Below are positions 1-5,711 of a stretch of 8,214 bases of DNA, piece after piece. This DNA is from Dehalococcoidia bacterium. GTDB lineage: Bacteria; Chloroflexota; Dehalococcoidia; SM23-28-2; RBG-16-64-32. Under the pieces are notes generated by a model, which worked only from the letters and a program-made list of their open reading frames with translations, did no database searches and was not told the DNA's origin. The position numbers and the translations under genes are program-made. The stretch is taken from assembly GCA_030690405.1 (NCBI GenBank), contig JAUYGU010000107.1:1-8214 (forward strand), in the 5' to 3' direction. The first letter of the stretch is position 1; every line of letters starts with the position of its first letter.

Positions 1-1
1 C

Positions 2-91
2 TCCTTCGCGGACGTGGGGTATCGGTTCTGTTCCACGGAATGCAAGCAGGCGTTCGATTCTAATCCCGTGCGGTATCTTCTGAAGGTCTAA
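2..91 (+). CDS. YHS domain protein, C-terminal end (partial)
   Basis: Only the last 29 codons and the TAA stop lie in the window, and the gene starts upstream of it. The translated end reads GYRFCSTECKQAFDSNP followed by VRYLLKV. This matches the end of the YHS/TRASH-like metal-binding domain, where an aromatic-FC-x(3)-C core is followed by a Phe and an 'NPxxYL' tail. Cys at bases 29-31 and 41-43 are the likely metal ligands. YHS domains occur in copper or other heavy-metal handling proteins, often as a short stand-alone protein or fused to a P-type ATPase or an oxygenase, and which of these applies cannot be told here. The stop is 22 bases before the hisA start, so the two may be co-transcribed. 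The domain family is fairly secure, the specific function is unknown. Confidence 0.7.
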   Translation, partial: SFADVGYRFCSTECKQAFDSNPVRYLLKV

Positions 92-113
92 CGGTAGCGG
101 ACGGTTGAGCACC

Positions 114-845
114 ATGGACGTGATCCCTGCGATCGATATCCGCGGCGGCCGCTGCGTGCGGCTGGTGCAGGGCGACTACGCCCGCGAGACGGTGTTCGCC
201 GACGATCCGGCGGAGGCGGCGCGTCGCTGGCGGGACGCCGGCGCGAAGCGGCTGCACGTCGTGGACCTGGACGGCGCCCGGCAGGGGCGGCCGCTGAACT
301 GGGAGGCGGTGGCGCGGATCGTCGCCGCCGTGGACGTGCCGGTACAGTTGGGCGGCGGCCTGCGCGACCTGGGGACCGTGCAGCGCTACCTGGAGGCGGG
401 GATGGAGCGGGTGGTGCTGGGCACGGCGGCCGTCAAGGACGAGCAGCTGCTGAGCGCGGCGCTGGAGCGCTTCCCCGGGCGCATCGTCGTGGGCGTGGAC
501 GCGCGTGACGGGGTCGTGGTGACGGAGGGCTGGCTGGAGGCGTCGGGGGTCGTCGCCGGGGAGCTGGTGCGACGCTTGGCGGCGATGAGCGTGCCCCGGA
601 TCATCTACACAGACACGCTGCGGGACGGCACCCTGACAGAACCGGACTTCCCGGGGCTGCAGGCGCTACTGGCGGACGTGCGGGCCTCCGGCGGCGAGAT
701 GCGAGTCCTCTATTCCGGCGGCGTGTCCTCGCTGAGGCACGTCCGGCGCCTGGCGGAGACGGGCGTGGAGGGCGTGATCGTGGGTCGCGCGCTGTACACG
801 GGCGGTATCGACTTGGGGGAGGCGATCGCCGCGGCCGGCGCTTAG
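114..845 (+). CDS. hisA: HisA, ProFAR isomerase
   Basis: HisA (EC 5.3.1.16) performs the Amadori rearrangement of ProFAR to PRFAR in cytoplasmic histidine biosynthesis. The 243-residue product has family-typical length and a (beta/alpha)8 barrel pattern. Catalytic Asp8 sits in MDVIPAIDIRGG and Asp129 in VVGVDARDG. YTDTLRDGTL (165-174) is the second-half active-site loop. Phosphate-binding turns are LGGG (79-82), SGG (201-203) and GR (224-225). I chose ATG 114 because family members begin M-x-V/I-I-P-A-I-D and a weak purine stretch (AGCGGA) lies about 12 bases upstream. An in-frame TTG at 105 would add only M-S-T. HisA is more likely than the bifunctional PriA: the neighbours are hisF and hisI, but the distinction from PriA rests on family context and is less certain. 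The gene is separated from hisF by two unrelated genes. Confidence 0.93.
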   Translation: MDVIPAIDIRGGRCVRLVQGDYARETVFADDPAEAARRWRDAGAKRLHVVDLDGARQGRPLNWEAVARIVAAVDVPVQLGGGLRDLGTVQRYLEAGMERVVLGTAAVKDEQLLSAALERFPGRIVVGVDARDGVVVTEGWLEASGVVAGELVRRLAAMSVPRIIYTDTLRDGTLTEPDFPGLQALLADVRASGGEMRVLYSGGVSSLRHVRRLAETGVEGVIVGRALYTGGIDLGEAIAAAGA

Positions 846-869
846 CGGGCGCTTAACCAGGGGCTGCGG

Positions 870-875
870 TATACT
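870..875 (+). promoter_or_regulatory. candidate -10 element before the acyl-CoA dehydrogenase gene
   Basis: TATACT matches the sigma70 -10 consensus at five of six positions and stands out in GC-rich sequence. It lies 38 bases before the ATG at 914. No convincing -35 is found at 16-18 base spacing (the 17-base position reads GGGCGC), and no TGn extension directly precedes it. A start near 882 would leave a leader of roughly 32 bases that includes the strong ribosome binding site. Low to moderate confidence. Confidence 0.35.
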
Positions 876-876
876 G

Positions 877-900
877 TTTTCGCCCGGCGCGGGCCTAAAA
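877..900. other. imperfect palindrome / hairpin in the hisA-ACAD gap
   Basis: GCCCG (882-886) and CGGGC (890-894) form a 5-bp stem with a GCG loop. TTTT (877-880) and AAAA (897-900) flank it and can extend the pairing with small mismatches. The stem falls where the dehydrogenase mRNA would begin if the TATACT box is its -10, and it ends just before the GGGAGGAG ribosome binding site. No T-run follows on the plus strand, so it is not a good intrinsic terminator for hisA. It may be a 5' mRNA hairpin or chance. Confidence 0.3.
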
Positions 901-913
901 GGGAGGAGCCAGC

Positions 914-2194
914 ATGGCGAACGATGTAGGTATACCGGAGGACATCCGCGACGTCGTAAAGGGCGCGACGACCGGGATGCTCCAGTTCGTGGAGTCCGAA
1001 GTTGTGCCGATGGAGAAGGAGCTGGGCTCCATCCTCACCGACGAGCGGAAGTTCTTCGACGAGACGGGCCGGGCCAGGAGCGAGGTGCTGGACGCGCGCC
1101 GCGACGTCCGGATGAAGTCCGCCAAGGCCGGCTACTACGGGATGTTCGCCCCGGAGAACGTGGGTGGAGGTGGCCTCGGTGTGCGGATAATGGTGTTCGT
1201 GGAGGAGGCGCTCTACCGCAAGTTTGGGCCGGGGCGTCCGCTGATCACCTGGGCCAAGGGATTCCTGACCCAGCCGGTGATCGCCTCTTTCGTCGATGGC
1301 CCATCCCATATGCTGATGTCAGTCAGCGATACCGTGCGGAAGGAGTTCGTGCCGGCCATCGCCAGCGGCGAGAAGACCGTGTGCTTCGCCCTGAGCGAGT
1401 CCGAGGCGGGCTCGGACGTGTGGGCCCTCAAGACCCGCGCCCGCCGTGACGGCGACGACTGGGTGATCAGTGGCAGCAAGCAGTGGATCACCAACGGCCC
1501 TTACGCGGATTACCCGATCGTCTTCGCGGTCACGAACGAGGAGATGCTGGCGCAGCACAAGGGCGGGATCACCGCCTTCCTGGTCGAGAATACCGCCCCC
1601 GGTTACAGCCTCGACGGAGTCCTGCGGGTGATGGGACACCAGGGCGGCGACTGCGGCTCCATGACCTTCGACGAGGTGCGGGTGCCCGCCGACAGGGTGG
1701 TGGGACAGCTGGACCAGGGCTTCCAGGTGGCCATGTTCGGTATCTCAGAGGGGCGGATCGCCATCGCCTCCAATATGATCGGCATGTGTGAGTACGCGCT
1801 GGACCGCTCGCTCGAGTACGCGCAGCAGCGCAAGACGTTCGGGCAGCCGATAGCGGAGCACCAGGCGATCCAGTTCATGCTGGCGGACATGGCGATCGAC
1901 ATCTTCACGATGAAGTACATGGTGCTGCAGACGGCGGCGCTGATAGAGACGTTCCCCCAGACCGGGCGGCTTCCCGTGAAGGAGATATCCATCGCCAAGG
2001 CGTACTCCGTGGAGAAGGCGCAGGAGGTCTACGACAAGGCGATCCAGGTGCACGGCGGCATGGGGCTCAGTAACGAGCTTCCCCTGGAGGAAGGCTTCCG
2101 TATCTGCCGCACGCTGCGCATCCCCGATGGCACCGGCGAGATCCAGCGCCGAACAATCGCCCGGCAGATGCTGCGCGGCGATACCGTCTTCTAG
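914..2194 (+). CDS. acyl-CoA dehydrogenase family flavoprotein
   Basis: A complete 426-residue member of the acyl-CoA dehydrogenase (ACAD) superfamily, cytoplasmic FAD enzymes that oxidise acyl-CoA thioesters between C-alpha and C-beta and pass electrons to ETF. Domains in order are an N-terminal helical domain (to about 150), a middle beta domain with the flavin/substrate signature CFALSESEAGSD (157-168) and WVISGSKQWITNG (183-195), then a C-terminal helical domain with GR at 280-281, QRKTFGQPI (305-313), the FAD contact VHGGMGLS (379-386) and DGTGEIQRRTIARQ (405-418). The catalytic Glu of the MCAD/SCAD type (YEGT-x-x-IQ) is replaced by Asp405 in PDGTGEIQ, so chain-length class and substrate cannot be assigned. 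The start is secure: GGGAGGAG at 901-908, six bases before the ATG. It is followed after three bases by the TauE/SafE gene, suggesting co-transcription. The family is certain, the substrate unknown. Confidence 0.93.
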   Translation: MANDVGIPEDIRDVVKGATTGMLQFVESEVVPMEKELGSILTDERKFFDETGRARSEVLDARRDVRMKSAKAGYYGMFAPENVGGGGLGVRIMVFVEEALYRKFGPGRPLITWAKGFLTQPVIASFVDGPSHMLMSVSDTVRKEFVPAIASGEKTVCFALSESEAGSDVWALKTRARRDGDDWVISGSKQWITNGPYADYPIVFAVTNEEMLAQHKGGITAFLVENTAPGYSLDGVLRVMGHQGGDCGSMTFDEVRVPADRVVGQLDQGFQVAMFGISEGRIAIASNMIGMCEYALDRSLEYAQQRKTFGQPIAEHQAIQFMLADMAIDIFTMKYMVLQTAALIETFPQTGRLPVKEISIAKAYSVEKAQEVYDKAIQVHGGMGLSNELPLEEGFRICRTLRIPDGTGEIQRRTIARQMLRGDTVF

Positions 2195-2197
2195 CTT

Positions 2198-2941
2198 TTG
2201 TCGATAGAGGTCCTGGCGGCCGCGATCGCCATCGCTTTCCTGGCGGCGGCCTGTGAGTCGCTGACCGCGTTCGGGTTCGCGCTGGTGATGGTGCCGCTTC
2301 TCTCTCTGGCCTGGGAGGTGAAGCCGGCGGTGGTCACCAGCACGGTCCTGGGGACGGCATTGCTCCTGCCGCTTCTCTACGAGGTGCGCGGTCACGTCCA
2401 GCCCGGACGGGTGGCGCCGCTGCTCCTCGGAAGCTTCACCGGTGTCCCCGCGGGCGTGATCATCCTCGACCGGATCGACGCCACCGCGCTCGAGATCGTG
2501 GTGGCGAGCGTCGTGATCGTGGCGGGGCTGGCGGTGTACCTCTCGCCGCAGCTATCGCTCTCACGGCCGCTGGCACCGTTGTCGTTCCTGATCGGCGCGA
2601 TGAGCGGGGCGCTCCGCGCCGCCACCAGCATGGGCGGCCCGCCGGCGGTCCTCTACGTGCTTACCTTCGAGCACGAAGTGGAGCGCTTCCGGGCGATGCT
2701 GCTGGCCCTGTTCGTGCCGTCCAGCCTCCTGACGATCGCGGGGCTTGCCATCGCCGGACAGATCAGCGACGACGTCCTCCTGACGGTGGCGACAGGTCTG
2801 CCGGCTGTAGCGCTGGGCGCGCTGGTCGGGCGCTGGGCGCGAGGTCGCGCCTCGCAGGGCGTCTTCCGGCTGGCCGTGCTGGCGCTGCTATTCGCGAGCA
2901 GCGGAGCGGTGCTGGCGTCGGCGAGCGGGGCGTTGGGCTAG
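2198..2941 (+). CDS. TauE/SafE family membrane transporter
   Basis: A 247-residue, very hydrophobic protein with the two-fold internal arrangement of the TauE/SafE (formerly DUF81) family, inner-membrane permeases implicated in moving anions such as sulfite, sulfoacetate or other organosulfur compounds. Predicted membrane segments lie roughly at 5-20, 24-38, 44-62, 73-90, 98-115, 126-138, 166-187, 194-212 and 222-240. Family-like turns are [15 protein letters not shown] (23-37) in the first half and [20 protein letters not shown] (132-151) in the second. The start is the TTG three bases after the dehydrogenase stop. It has no visible Shine-Dalgarno, and the next in-frame GTG/ATG would remove the first membrane helix, so translation probably depends on coupling to the upstream gene. 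Substrate is not predictable. Pairing with an acyl-CoA dehydrogenase is suggestive of a catabolic unit but no more than that. Confidence 0.82.
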   Translation: MSIEVLAAAIAIAFLAAACESLTAFGFALVMVPLLSLAWEVKPAVVTSTVLGTALLLPLLYEVRGHVQPGRVAPLLLGSFTGVPAGVIILDRIDATALEIVVASVVIVAGLAVYLSPQLSLSRPLAPLSFLIGAMSGALRAATSMGGPPAVLYVLTFEHEVERFRAMLLALFVPSSLLTIAGLAIAGQISDDVLLTVATGLPAVALGALVGRWARGRASQGVFRLAVLALLFASSGAVLASASGALG

Positions 2942-2959
2942 CCGGTCGCGGCGCGCGCC

Positions 2960-2968
2960 TGATACGAT
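2960..2968 (+). promoter_or_regulatory. extended -10 promoter candidate for hisF
   Basis: TGATACGAT fits the extended -10 pattern TGn-TAnnnT and ends 10 bases before the hisF ATG at 2979. No TTGACA-like hexamer lies 16-18 bases upstream, as expected for a promoter relying on the TG extension. The start would fall near 2975, leaving an untranslated leader of about four bases. The absence of any Shine-Dalgarno before hisF agrees with leaderless or near-leaderless translation. This is an inference from motif and spacing. Confidence 0.4.
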
Positions 2969-2978
2969 TGCCTCTGTC

Positions 2979-3761
2979 ATGCTGACCAAGCGGATCATAC
3001 CGTGCTTCGACGTCGCCGAGGGGCGGGTGGTGAAGGGCGTGCGGTTCGTGGACCTGCGCGACGCCGGCGACCCGGTGGAGCTGGCCGCGCTCTACGACGC
3101 GGAGGGCGCTGACGAGCTCGTGTTTCTCGACATAAAGGCATCGCCCGAAGGGCGCGATACCGCCCTGGAGATGGTGCGGCGCATCGCTGATCAGGTGTTC
3201 ATCCCGTTCACCGTCGGCGGCGGCATCCGGACCACGGAGGACGTGCGGCTGATGCTGGAGTCGGGCGCCGACAAGGTGGCGATCAACACCGCCGCCGTGG
3301 AGAACCCGGGGTTCGTGGCGGAAGCCTCGGAGAAGTTCGGGGCGCAGTGCATCGTGGTGGCGATCGACGCGAAGAGGCCGGGCAGCGGGCGCCGTGCCAG
3401 CCTCGGCTGGCAGGTTCACACCTACGGCGGCGTGGGCGGCGGCACGCCCGTGGAGCTGGACGCGGTGGAGTGGGCGGTGCGCTGTGCCGAGCTGGGCGCC
3501 GGCGAGCTGCTGGTGACTGGCATGGACGCCGACGGTACGCAGGCCGGCTACGACGTTGAGCTCACGCGGAGGGTATCGGAGGCGGTGACGGTGCCGGTTA
3601 TCGCCTCGGGCGGCGCGGGCTCGCCTGAGCACTTGTACGACGCCATCGCGGAGGGGAAAGCGGATGCCGTGCTCGCCGCCTCCATCTTCCACTTCGGGAC
3701 GTACCGCATCCGCGAGGTCAAGCAGTACCTGGCGGAGCGCGGCGTGCCGATGCGTCTGTGA
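2979..3761 (+). CDS. hisF: HisF, imidazole glycerol phosphate synthase cyclase subunit
   Basis: HisF with the glutaminase HisH (EC 4.3.2.10) uses ammonia channelled from glutamine to turn PRFAR into imidazole glycerol phosphate and AICAR, in the cytoplasm. The 260-residue product begins [12 protein letters not shown] as most family members do. Catalytic Asp11 (PCFDV) and Asp130 (VVAIDAKR) are present, with the phosphate-binding turns VGGGIR (79-84), TGMDADGT (180-187) and ASGGAG (209-214). Two spots depart from the usual pattern: DIKAS at 51-55, where DI(T/S)A is common, and TGMD at 180-183, where TSMD/TSID is common. No ribosome binding site is seen, and a -10-like box lies just upstream. 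The stop overlaps a GTG codon that could serve hisI. hisH is not in the window. Confidence 0.96.
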   Translation: MLTKRIIPCFDVAEGRVVKGVRFVDLRDAGDPVELAALYDAEGADELVFLDIKASPEGRDTALEMVRRIADQVFIPFTVGGGIRTTEDVRLMLESGADKVAINTAAVENPGFVAEASEKFGAQCIVVAIDAKRPGSGRRASLGWQVHTYGGVGGGTPVELDAVEWAVRCAELGAGELLVTGMDADGTQAGYDVELTRRVSEAVTVPVIASGGAGSPEHLYDAIAEGKADAVLAASIFHFGTYRIREVKQYLAERGVPMRL

Positions 3762-3763
3762 AC

Positions 3764-3771
3764 GGAAAGGA
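3764..3771 (+). promoter_or_regulatory. ribosome binding site deciding the hisI start
   Basis: GGAAAGGA ends seven bases before ATG 3779, ideal spacing. It makes that ATG a better hisI start than the GTG at 3758, which overlaps the hisF stop and whose seven extra residues are not part of the family core. Confidence 0.6.
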
Positions 3772-3778
3772 CACCGAT

Positions 3779-4093
3779 ATGCTGAAGTTCGACGACCGCG
3801 GCCTGCTACCCGCCATCATCCAGGACGATGAGTCGGGCGAGGTGCTGACCCTCTTCTGGATGAACGACGAAGCGGTGCGGAAGACGCTGGAGTCGCGCCA
3901 GGTCTGGCGCTACAGCCGCCAGCACCAGGAGCTGATGCTGAAGGGGGCCACGTCTGGCAACTACCTGAACGTCCGCAGGATGCTGTTCGACTGCGACGCC
4001 GACGCGCTGGTGGTGCGGGTGCAGGCAACCGGCCCCGCCTGCCACACCGGTGAGCGGACCTGCTTCTACCGGGAGCTAGAGGCTGAGGGCTAG
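3779..4093 (+). CDS. hisI: HisI, phosphoribosyl-AMP cyclohydrolase
   Basis: This enzyme (EC 3.5.4.19) hydrolyses the adenine ring of PR-AMP to give ProFAR, the substrate of HisA. It is a cytoplasmic, zinc- and magnesium-dependent homodimer. The 104-residue product has only the cyclohydrolase domain, with no fused HisE pyrophosphatase. Metal ligands are visible: DCDAD (71-75, with Cys72 for zinc and Asp71/73/75 for magnesium) and Cys88/Cys95 in GPACHTGERTCFYR. The N-terminal GLLPAIIQDDESGEVLTLFWMN and KGATSGNYLNV (55-65) are typical. The common S-R-x-(3)-L-W-x-K-G segment here reads SRQHQELMLKG, with Met53 in place of the frequent Trp. ATG 3779 is preferred because of its strong ribosome binding site. 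A GTG at 3758 would overlap the hisF stop as GTGA. Tight linkage to hisF implies one transcript. Confidence 0.94.
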   Translation: MLKFDDRGLLPAIIQDDESGEVLTLFWMNDEAVRKTLESRQVWRYSRQHQELMLKGATSGNYLNVRRMLFDCDADALVVRVQATGPACHTGERTCFYRELEAEG

Positions 4094-4106
4094 CACTCTC
4101 GAAAGG

Positions 4107-4129
4107 GCAGGGCTGAAGCCCTGCAGCTA
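4107..4129. repeat. REP-like palindrome unit A
   Basis: GCAGGGCTGAAGCCCTGC (4107-4124) is a perfect 8-bp inverted repeat around GA, followed by a five-base tail AGCTA. It begins 14 bases after the hisI stop. The tail and palindrome recur in inverted orientation at 4152-4174 with 20 of 23 bases identical. One pair of differences is compensatory: the G-C pair at palindrome positions 6 and 13 becomes C-G. It may also pair with other repeats nearby (GGGCAGG 4105-4111 with CCTGCCC 4132-4138). Confidence 0.7.
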
Positions 4130-4151
4130 GGCCTGCCCCTGATGTCCGTCG

Positions 4152-4174
4152 TAGCTGCAGGCCTTTAGGCCTGC
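4152..4174. repeat. REP-like palindrome unit B, inverted partner of unit A
   Basis: GCAGGCCTTTAGGCCTGC (4157-4174) is a perfect 8-bp inverted repeat around TT, preceded by TAGCT. Read on the minus strand it is unit A with three changes. Units A and B face each other across 22 bases, the layout of bacterial BIME elements. The unit overlaps the end of the DUF1385 gene and its centre supplies that gene's TAA stop. Between the convergent genes it may also help end transcription or protect 3' ends, although there is no T-run. Confidence 0.7.
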
Positions 4175-5094
4175 TCGGACGGCTGAGTAGTGACCGCCGC
4201 ATCTGCGCCGCCTGCCGGCGCCCCGACGCCCTCCGCCTCCATCACCTCGCGGAGCGCCCGTAGGGCCACCTCAACCTGCGCGTCGTCTGGCTGGCGGGTC
4301 GTCAGCGTCGGGAGGGCCAGGTTCGGCCACATTAGGGCGCGGGCGAGTGGGTTCGTGTAGAAGTGGCCGCCCAGGCGGATTAGCTCGTAGGCGAGCGAGG
4401 CGATGACCGGGATGAGGGCGATCCGCGAGACGACCCGCAGCCAGAGCTCCGGCGAGCCCAGCGCCGCGAACACCACCACCGAGACGACGACCACCGTCAG
4501 CAAGAAGCTGGTGCCGCAGCGCACGTGGGCGGTGGGATGGCGCTGGACGGACGGCGGCTCCAGCGGGTCGCCGGCCTCAAGGGCGTGGATACACTTGTGC
4601 TCGGCGCCGTGGTAGGCGTATACGCGCTTGATATCCGGGATCAGGCCGATGAATCCGATGTACGCCAGGAGTATGGCCAGCCGGATTAGGCCTTCGATGA
4701 TGACGACGAGGAGGGAGCTCTCGATCATGCCCTCGAGCCAGCCCGCCAGGAGCACCGGTCCGGCGAAGAAGAGGACGGCGACCAGGGCGAGTGCCATCAG
4801 CCCCATGCCGGCCACGGACATCCGGCTGATCTCTTTCTCCTCCTCGCCCATGGCGACGTTGGAGGAGAAGAGGAGGGCCCGCATCCCCAGGGCCAGCGTC
4901 TCCCAGAGGACAATGACGCCGCGCAGGAACGGGATGCGCCTGAGCGTGCCGCTGTACAGCCCGCCCAGGGCCTCCCGCCGGACGGCGATCTCGCCGTCCG
5001 GGCGGCGGCAGGCGACGGCGACGTTGTGCGGGCCGCGGATCATAACGCCCTCAATGAGGGCCTGGCCGCCGTAGTAGAGGGTCTGCTCCGCCAT
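4165..5094 (-). CDS. DUF1385 family integral membrane protein (YqhQ-like)
   Basis: A 309-residue protein of the DUF1385 family (Bacillus YqhQ-like), whose biochemical role I do not know. Family signatures are GGQALIEGVMIRGP (9-22), YHGAEHKCIHALEAG (161-175), HVRCGTSFLL (190-199), LAYELIRLGGH (234-244) and MWPNLALPTLTTRQP (255-269). Conserved His162, His166, His190 and Cys193 look like possible metal or catalytic residues, by inference only. Membrane segments are likely near 54-75, 93-118, 126-152, 196-212 and 221-238, with a short polar Ala/Gly-rich tail after 285. The start ATG has only a weak purine stretch upstream, and MAEQ..YYGGQA is the usual beginning. It follows rpmE by 70 bases on the same strand, so it is probably the last gene of the ribosomal operon. 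Its last codons and stop lie inside repeat unit B. Confidence 0.88.
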   Translation of the reverse strand: MAEQTLYYGGQALIEGVMIRGPHNVAVACRRPDGEIAVRREALGGLYSGTLRRIPFLRGVIVLWETLALGMRALLFSSNVAMGEEEKEISRMSVAGMGLMALALVAVLFFAGPVLLAGWLEGMIESSLLVVIIEGLIRLAILLAYIGFIGLIPDIKRVYAYHGAEHKCIHALEAGDPLEPPSVQRHPTAHVRCGTSFLLTVVVVSVVVFAALGSPELWLRVVSRIALIPVIASLAYELIRLGGHFYTNPLARALMWPNLALPTLTTRQPDDAQVEVALRALREVMEAEGVGAPAGGADAAVTTQPSEQA

Positions 5095-5115
5095 CTCGCC
5101 GCGCTAGACGAAGTT

Positions 5116-5140
5116 CGGGCCGAGAGCGATTCCCGGCCCG
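5116..5140. other. inverted repeat between rpmE and the DUF1385 gene
   Basis: CGGGCCG (5116-5122) and CGGCCCG (5134-5140) form a 7-bp stem with an 11-base loop in the 70-base gap. No T-run follows on the minus strand, so it is not a standard terminator. It could be an mRNA processing or stability hairpin separating rpmE from the membrane protein gene. Unlike the 18-base palindromes in this window it lacks the CTRAA centre. Confidence 0.4.
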
Positions 5141-5164
5141 TGCGTTGTTAGGACGCCCAATCGG

Positions 5165-5365
5165 CTACTTCAATCCGTAGCGGCGCTTGAACCGCTCCAC
5201 GCGGCCGGCCGTGTCCACAATGCGCTGCTCGCCGGTGAAGAACGGGTGGCACTTGCTGCAGACCTCAATGTGCACCTGGGGCTTGGTGGCGCGCGTCTGC
5301 CAGTTGTTGCCGCAGGCGCAGGTGAAGACCGCGTCCACGTACTCCGGGTGTATCTTGGCTTTCAT
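5165..5365 (-). CDS. rpmE: 50S ribosomal protein L31, zinc-binding form
   Basis: L31 binds the central protuberance of the large subunit and bridges to the small subunit. The 66-residue product has normal length. Cys16, Cys18, Cys36 and Cys39 form the zinc ribbon of the C+ paralogue. [19 protein letters not shown] and the C-terminal [10 protein letters not shown] are family signatures. I chose ATG 5365 (MKAKIHPEY) because L31 proteins begin M-K-x-x-I-H-P. An upstream ATG at 5434 would add 23 residues translated from repeat units C and D and has no family support. A GGAGGT lies about 13 bases upstream of the chosen start and AGAAAGAG is closer. Zinc dependence suggests a C- paralogue might exist elsewhere for zinc-poor conditions. 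Confidence 0.95.
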   Translation of the reverse strand: MKAKIHPEYVDAVFTCACGNNWQTRATKPQVHIEVCSKCHPFFTGEQRIVDTAGRVERFKRRYGLK

Positions 5366-5391
5366 CGGCTCTTTCTCTACCTCCGCGGTGG

Positions 5392-5409
5392 GTCGGGATT
5401 CAGCCCGAC
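5392..5409. repeat. REP-like palindrome unit C
   Basis: GTCGGGATTCAGCCCGAC has 6-bp arms (5392-5397 and 5404-5409) around ATTCAG. On the minus strand its centre reads GGGCTGAATCCC, close to GGGCTGAAGCCC of unit A. It lies between rpmA and rpmE, three bases from unit D and in the opposite orientation. Confidence 0.6.
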
Positions 5410-5412
5410 GCC

Positions 5413-5430
5413 GACAGGCTAAAGCCTGTC
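5413..5430. repeat. REP-like palindrome unit D
   Basis: GACAGGCTAAAGCCTGTC is a perfect 8-bp inverted repeat around AA. The core AGGCTAAAGCCT is the same CTRAAG pattern as units A and B. It begins 14 bases downstream of the rpmA stop in the direction of transcription, the same distance that separates unit A from the hisI stop. It forms an inverted pair with unit C. Confidence 0.68.
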
Positions 5431-5444
5431 CCATCGTGAAGCTG

Positions 5445-5708
5445 CTACTCGCTGAGCTCCAGTATGCTTACCTTCTTCTGGCCGCCCTTACGGTGGGGCT
5501 GGAACTTCACCCTTCCGAGCGCCTTGGCGAAGATCGTGAAGTCGCGGCCCATGCCAACGTTCACGCCCGGGTGAATGCGGGTGCCCCGCTGCCGCACGAT
5601 GATGGTGCCGGGGAGCACCAGCTCGCCGTCGTAGCGCTTGACGCCCAGCCGCTTGGACTGGCTGTCGCGGCCGTTCTTGGCGCTGCCGCCGCTTTTCTTG
5701 TGTGCCAT
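5445..5708 (-). CDS. rpmA: 50S ribosomal protein L27
   Basis: L27 sits at the peptidyl transferase centre, where its flexible N-terminus reaches the tRNA ends. The 87-residue product has the expected length and begins directly with [16 protein letters not shown], so it lacks the cleaved N-terminal extension found in Firmicutes. GVKRYDGE (22-29), [18 protein letters not shown] (31-48) and [12 protein letters not shown] (50-61) are diagnostic. It starts three bases after the rplU stop, with GGAG about 12 bases upstream inside rplU, so the two are translationally linked. In many bacteria obg follows rpmA, whereas here rpmE does, after a 79-base gap that carries repeat units C and D. Confidence 0.96.
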   Translation of the reverse strand: MAHKKSGGSAKNGRDSQSKRLGVKRYDGELVLPGTIIVRQRGTRIHPGVNVGMGRDFTIFAKALGRVKFQPHRKGGQKKVSILELSE

Positions 5709-5711
5709 CGC

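Noticed and set aside
1745..2395. A 216-codon open frame on the minus strand across the dehydrogenase and transporter genes
   Set aside because: His/Arg/Gln-rich low-information translation opposite well-supported genes, with no ribosome binding site or recognisable motif.
2763..3692. A 309-codon open frame on the minus strand opposite hisF
   Set aside because: Shadow of hisF in GC-rich DNA; translation shows no family signature.
4094..4180. A classical intrinsic terminator between the convergent genes
   Set aside because: The stems are strong but no T-run follows on either strand, and the near-identical inverted units fit REP-type elements better.
5366..5434. An N-terminal extension of L31 starting at ATG 5434
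   Set aside because: It would be translated from the palindromic repeats and has no counterpart in L31 proteins. MKAKIHPEY at 5365 is the standard start.
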